A stretch of DNA of 8,619 bases from contig JBKJML010000194.1 in assembly GCA_046596415.1 (NCBI GenBank), forward strand, positions 1 to 8,619. The letters run 5' to 3'. Below the pieces are notes generated by a model. The model had not been told where the DNA came from and did no database searches. It was given only the letters and a program-made list of their open reading frames with translations. This document shows positions 6,699-8,619 of this stretch, piece by piece. A program made the translations under genes and the position numbers. The stretch's first letter is position 1. Every line of letters starts with the position of its first letter. This stretch comes from JBKJML01 sp046596415. Its GTDB lineage: Bacteria; Actinomycetota; Thermoleophilia; Gaiellales; Gaiellaceae.

Positions 6699-7654
6699 CA
6701 GGCCTCGTTCTCTCGGTACCAGGCGACGGTGCGCTCGAGCCCGTCCTCGAAGCTCGTGCGCGCCCGCCAGCCGAGCAGCCGCTCCGCCTTCTCCGTCGAG
6801 CCGATGTGCCGGTCGACCTGTCCGAGCCGCTCCTCGACGTATGTCTTCTCCGCGCTCGGGCTGCCGACCGCCTCGAGCACGAGGTCGGCGATCTCCGCGA
6901 CGGAGATGTCGATCCCGGTCGCGACGTTCACGACCTCGCCCGCGACCAAGTCGAGATCGGCCGCGATCACCGCCTCGATCGCCTCGGCGTCGTCGTCGAC
7001 GTAGAGCCAGTCGCGGCTCGCGTGGCCGTCCCCGTGGATCGTCAGCGGCTCGCCCGAGAGCGCCTGCGTGATGAAGCGCGGGATCACCTTCTCCGGATGC
7101 TGGCGCGGCCCGTAGTTGTTGAACGGCCGCACGATCACGATCGGCAGCTCGTAGGTCGTCCAGTACGAGTAGGCGAGCCGGTCGCCGCCCGCCTTCGTCG
7201 CCGCGTAGGGCGAGCGCGGCTTGATCGAGTGCTCCTCGTCCATCGGCGCTGCCTCCGCGGTGCCGTACACCTCGCTCGAGGAGATGAGAATGAAGCGCTC
7301 GACCGGCGTGCGGCGGATCGCGTCGAGCAGGATCTGGGTTCCCTCGACGTTCGTCGTCACGAACTCGGAGGCACCCTCCTCGATCGACTTCTCGACGTGC
7401 GACTCGGCGGCGGCGTTCACGATCACGTCCACCTCGGAGACGACCTTCGCCATCAGCTCGGCGTCGCGGATGTCGCCGTGGACGAACGAGAGCCGCTCGT
7501 GGCTCATCACGTCGGCGAGGTTCTCGAGGTTGCCCGCGTAGGTGAGCGCGTCGAGCGACACGATCTCGTACGGCGTCGCCCGCAACAGGTGCCGGATGAA
7601 GTTCGAGGAGATGAACCCGGCGCCGCCGGTAACGAGAACGCGCTTCTGCCGCAA
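6656..7654 (-). CDS. NAD-dependent nucleotide-sugar 4,6-dehydratase/epimerase (extended SDR, RmlB/LegB-like)
   Basis: The product is 332 aa from a TTG at 7654, chosen because AAAGGGAG sits 7 bases upstream and the Rossmann motif VTGGAGFIS (8-16) follows at once. An upstream frame would add only residues from a duplicated sequence. SLDALTYAGNLENL (33-46) is typical of RmlB, and Asp35 indicates NAD. The active site shows SSSEVYG (125-131), Tyr150 and Lys154 in YAATKAGGDR, and NNYGPRQHPEKVIPRF (179-194), typical of sugar-nucleotide dehydratases. The usual RmlB TDE triplet is SSE here, with Asp missing, as in LegB- or GDP-mannose-dehydratase-like enzymes. The expected reaction is oxidation at C4 and elimination at C5/C6 to a 4-keto-6-deoxy sugar, feeding the aminotransferase. 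The nucleotide (dTDP, UDP, CDP or GDP) is not readable. A 4-epimerase is the main alternative. Confidence 0.9.
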   Translation of the reverse strand: MRQKRVLVTGGAGFISSNFIRHLLRATPYEIVSLDALTYAGNLENLADVMSHERLSFVHGDIRDAELMAKVVSEVDVIVNAAAESHVEKSIEEGASEFVTTNVEGTQILLDAIRRTPVERFILISSSEVYGTAEAAPMDEEHSIKPRSPYAATKAGGDRLAYSYWTTYELPIVIVRPFNNYGPRQHPEKVIPRFITQALSGEPLTIHGDGHASRDWLYVDDDAEAIEAVIAADLDLVAGEVVNVATGIDISVAEIADLVLEAVGSPSAEKTYVEERLGQVDRHIGSTEKAERLLGWRARTSFEDGLERTVAWYRENEAWWREILRRDRVSSY

Positions 7655-7659
7655 GCTAG

Positions 7660-7706
7660 AGCTCCCTTTCGATCGAGTAGAGAGGCCGGCCTTCCACCTC
7701 GCGCTG
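7660..7706. repeat. Direct repeat copy 1 (47 bp), next to the dehydratase start
   Basis: This copy matches 7842-7888 at 45 of 47 positions with an offset of 182 bp. The mismatches are at 7671/7853 (G versus C, changing Ile to Met) and 7704/7886 (C versus T, silent). It covers the last 15-16 codons of the glycosyltransferase tail and the ribosome site of the dehydratase. Similarity stops sharply on both sides. Confidence 0.9.
7662..7669 (-). promoter_or_regulatory. Strong Shine-Dalgarno that fixes the TTG start of the dehydratase
   Basis: The minus strand reads AAAGGGAG, then CTCTAGC, then TTG, an ideal 7-base spacing. The site lies inside the codons for the duplicated glycosyltransferase tail (ERE). 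The ribosome site of the dehydratase was therefore built from the end of an upstream glycosyltransferase gene. The other tail copy has the same AAAGGGAG (7844-7851) but no well-spaced start codon after it. Confidence 0.7.
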
Positions 7707-7837
7707 TCGCGTGGGGGGAGCCAGGGTTCCCCCACGAGCCCCCTCCTTCTGCGCAGCGCCCTTGTCCACGTCGGCCTGGGCTCCCGCCGGGCCGAGCCCG
7801 GCTCCGCCCGCAGATCGTGTGCTCACAAACGGATCCG
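7707..7837. other. GC-rich spacer with two hairpins between the repeat copies
   Basis: No recognisable gene lies here. On the plus strand, GCCGGG (7786-7791) and CCCGGC (7797-7802) form a 6-bp stem with a 5-base loop. A second, stronger inverted repeat pairs GTGGGGGGA (7711-7719) with TCCCCCAC (7728-7735), with one extra G. Neither has a T-tract. They could weaken read-through or protect mRNA ends between the glycosyltransferase and the dehydratase, or be part of a dispersed repeat. No convincing -10/-35 pair was found on the minus strand. Confidence 0.5.
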
Positions 7838-8619
7838 TCAAAGCTCCCTTTCCATCGAGTAGAGAGGCCGGCCTTCCACCTCGCGTTGGATTCTGCCCAG
7901 GTACTCGCCGACGAGGGCGAGGATGAAGCCCTGGATGCCGAGCACGAACAGGATTGCGACGCCGGCGAAGAGCGGGCCGGGGAAGTCCTGCGTATCGACC
8001 CAGTACACGGCGGCGTAGACCGCGAGCCCAGTGGCGACGAGCGTGCAGACGACGCCGAGCGCGACACCGGCCCACTGGATCGGCTGCGGCCAGAACCCCG
8101 CCAGGACGTGCAGGGCGAGCCGCGTCAGCCGCAGCGGCGTGTAGCGCGAGCGGCCGGCGCGCGGAGCGTGGCCGACGTCCACCTCGATCACGCTCGCGCC
8201 GCCCGAGAGGATGAGCGCCTTCGTGAACTTCTGCCGCCCGATCGCGCCAAGCATCGGCTCGACCGAGCCCCGCCGGTACGCGTTGAAGGCGCAGCCGAAG
8301 TCGGCGATGGCGACGCCCGTGAAACGCCGGAGCATGCCGTTGATCAGCCGCGACGGCAGCGTGCGGCCCCACGAGTCGTAGCGGGCGGCGCGGCGGCCGC
8401 TCGCGACGTCGTAGCCCGCCTCGACCGCCTCGACGAGGCGCGGGATGTCCTCCGGCTGGTTCTGGAGATCGCCGTCCATCGTGATCACGATCTCGGCGCG
8501 GGCCCGTGCCAGGCCTGCGTGCATGGCCGGGTGCTGGCCGAAGTTGCGCTTGAAGCGGACGGCGCGGATCCGCGGGTCGGCGGCGTGGAGGCGCTCGAGC
8601 GCGGCGAACGTGCCGTCGC
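7838..8619 (-). CDS. ArnC/GtrB-like polyprenyl-phosphate glycosyltransferase (GT2), 5'-truncated
   Basis: The frame is open to the window edge (first full codon at 8617), giving 259 visible residues; the ATG at 8524 is internal. The first visible residues, DGTFAAL, continue the family's DDGSxDGT motif. Next come FKRNFGQHPAMHAGL (visible 22-36), which strongly resembles the ArnC RNYGQH region, and TMDGDLQNQPEDIP (46-59), the DxD metal site. DFGCAFNAYRR (106-116) precedes two membrane helices at about 182-206 and 217-238, and the tail ends EYLGRIQREVEGRPLY. Such enzymes move a sugar from a nucleotide donor to undecaprenyl (polyprenyl) phosphate on the inner membrane face. The two-helix arrangement favours ArnC/GtrB over soluble DPM1. 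It is the first visible gene of the operon; its promoter and about 60-80 N-terminal residues lie outside. The sugar is unknown. Confidence 0.9.
   Translation of the reverse strand, partial: DGTFAALERLHAADPRIRAVRFKRNFGQHPAMHAGLARARAEIVITMDGDLQNQPEDIPRLVEAVEAGYDVASGRRAARYDSWGRTLPSRLINGMLRRFTGVAIADFGCAFNAYRRGSVEPMLGAIGRQKFTKALILSGGASVIEVDVGHAPRAGRSRYTPLRLTRLALHVLAGFWPQPIQWAGVALGVVCTLVATGLAVYAAVYWVDTQDFPGPLFAGVAILFVLGIQGFILALVGEYLGRIQREVEGRPLYSMEREL
7842..7888. repeat. Direct repeat copy 2 (47 bp), inside the glycosyltransferase 3' end
   Basis: This is the partner of 7660-7706 and encodes the last 15-16 residues of the ArnC-like protein in its own frame, just before the TGA at 7840-7838. The encoded GRPLY motif after the last membrane helix is a common ending in GtrB/ArnC-type enzymes, so this copy is functional coding sequence rather than an intergenic element. 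Confidence 0.9.

Larger units (their letters stand above)
7656..7706 (-). pseudogene. Remnant second copy of the ArnC-like glycosyltransferase C-terminus
   Basis: This short frame encodes QREVEGRPLYSIEREL and a TAG stop. It is the same as the end of the complete glycosyltransferase gene (QREVEGRPLYSMEREL) except Met to Ile. The TAG is one base before the TTG start of the dehydratase, the tight junction expected in this operon. The frame stays open upstream through the spacer to a TTG at 7841 that overlaps the glycosyltransferase stop (61 codons in all). That stretch resembles no protein I recognise and is probably not expressed usefully. The best reading is the leftover 3' end of an earlier glycosyltransferase gene after replacement or duplication of the gene body. 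Confidence 0.6.

Noticed and set aside
7655..7735. Longer dehydratase start at 7735 adding 27 residues
   Set aside because: The added residues are an out-of-frame reading of the repeat and spacer. The TTG at 7654 has an ideal Shine-Dalgarno and begins just before the Rossmann motif.
7810..7842. TTGACG on the minus strand after the glycosyltransferase stop as a -35 promoter element
   Set aside because: The sequence 17-18 bases downstream (CGATCT) is a poor -10 match, so a promoter for the dehydratase is not supported.
7656..7888. Transposon insertion with target-site duplication
   Set aside because: The 47-bp duplication is too long for a usual target-site duplication, the 135-bp interior has no terminal inverted repeats or transposase, and the copies match a gene's coding end.
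1..8619. CRISPR array, tRNA or rRNA genes
   Set aside because: No regularly spaced repeats, tRNA-like cloverleaf or rRNA-like sequence was seen; coding sequence covers nearly the whole window.

Overview
This is a very GC-rich window with short or overlapping gene junctions, frequent GTG/TTG starts and almost exclusively G/C-ending codons. It looks like a high-GC actinobacterium. The style resembles deep-branching soil lineages such as Thermoleophilia/Gaiellales, but that placement is inference from codon use and protein style, not from a marker gene.

Layout: bases 2-571 (+) hold the 3' part of a secreted-type, metzincin-like metalloprotease gene whose start lies outside the window. It converges on a long minus-strand operon, and the 45-bp space between the two stop codons holds a perfect 17-bp hairpin. 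The other genes are all on the minus strand. In transcription order they are: a 5'-truncated ArnC/GtrB-like polyprenyl-phosphate glycosyltransferase (7838-8619); a 183-bp spacer carrying a duplicated copy of that gene's 3' tail; an RmlB/LegB-like nucleotide-sugar 4,6-dehydratase or epimerase with a TTG start (6656-7654); an ATP-grasp ligase (5514-6698); a DegT/ArnB-type PLP sugar aminotransferase (4393-5517); a UPF0104/LPG-synthase-TM flippase-like membrane protein (3431-4396); a WbbL-like family 2 glycosyltransferase (2554-3438); and a large polytopic GT-C-like membrane protein (617-2557). From the dehydratase onward every junction overlaps (43, 4, 4, 8 and 4 bp), so these six genes are almost certainly translationally coupled.

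Together the genes read as a surface-glycan module. The dehydratase and aminotransferase could make a 4-amino-4,6-dideoxy-hexose nucleotide. The ATP-grasp enzyme could acylate its amine, perhaps with an amino acid. The ArnC-like enzyme would load a sugar onto polyprenyl phosphate, the UPF0104 protein may help with translocation, the second GT2 adds a rhamnose-like sugar, and the GT-C protein could use a lipid-linked donor at the outer face. The gene families are known; the combined pathway and its product are inference.

The most unusual features are the duplicated gene tail before the dehydratase, the Gln replacing the first zinc-binding His of the protease, the missing catalytic Asp in the dehydratase motif, and the ATP-grasp ligase sitting inside a sugar-amine operon.
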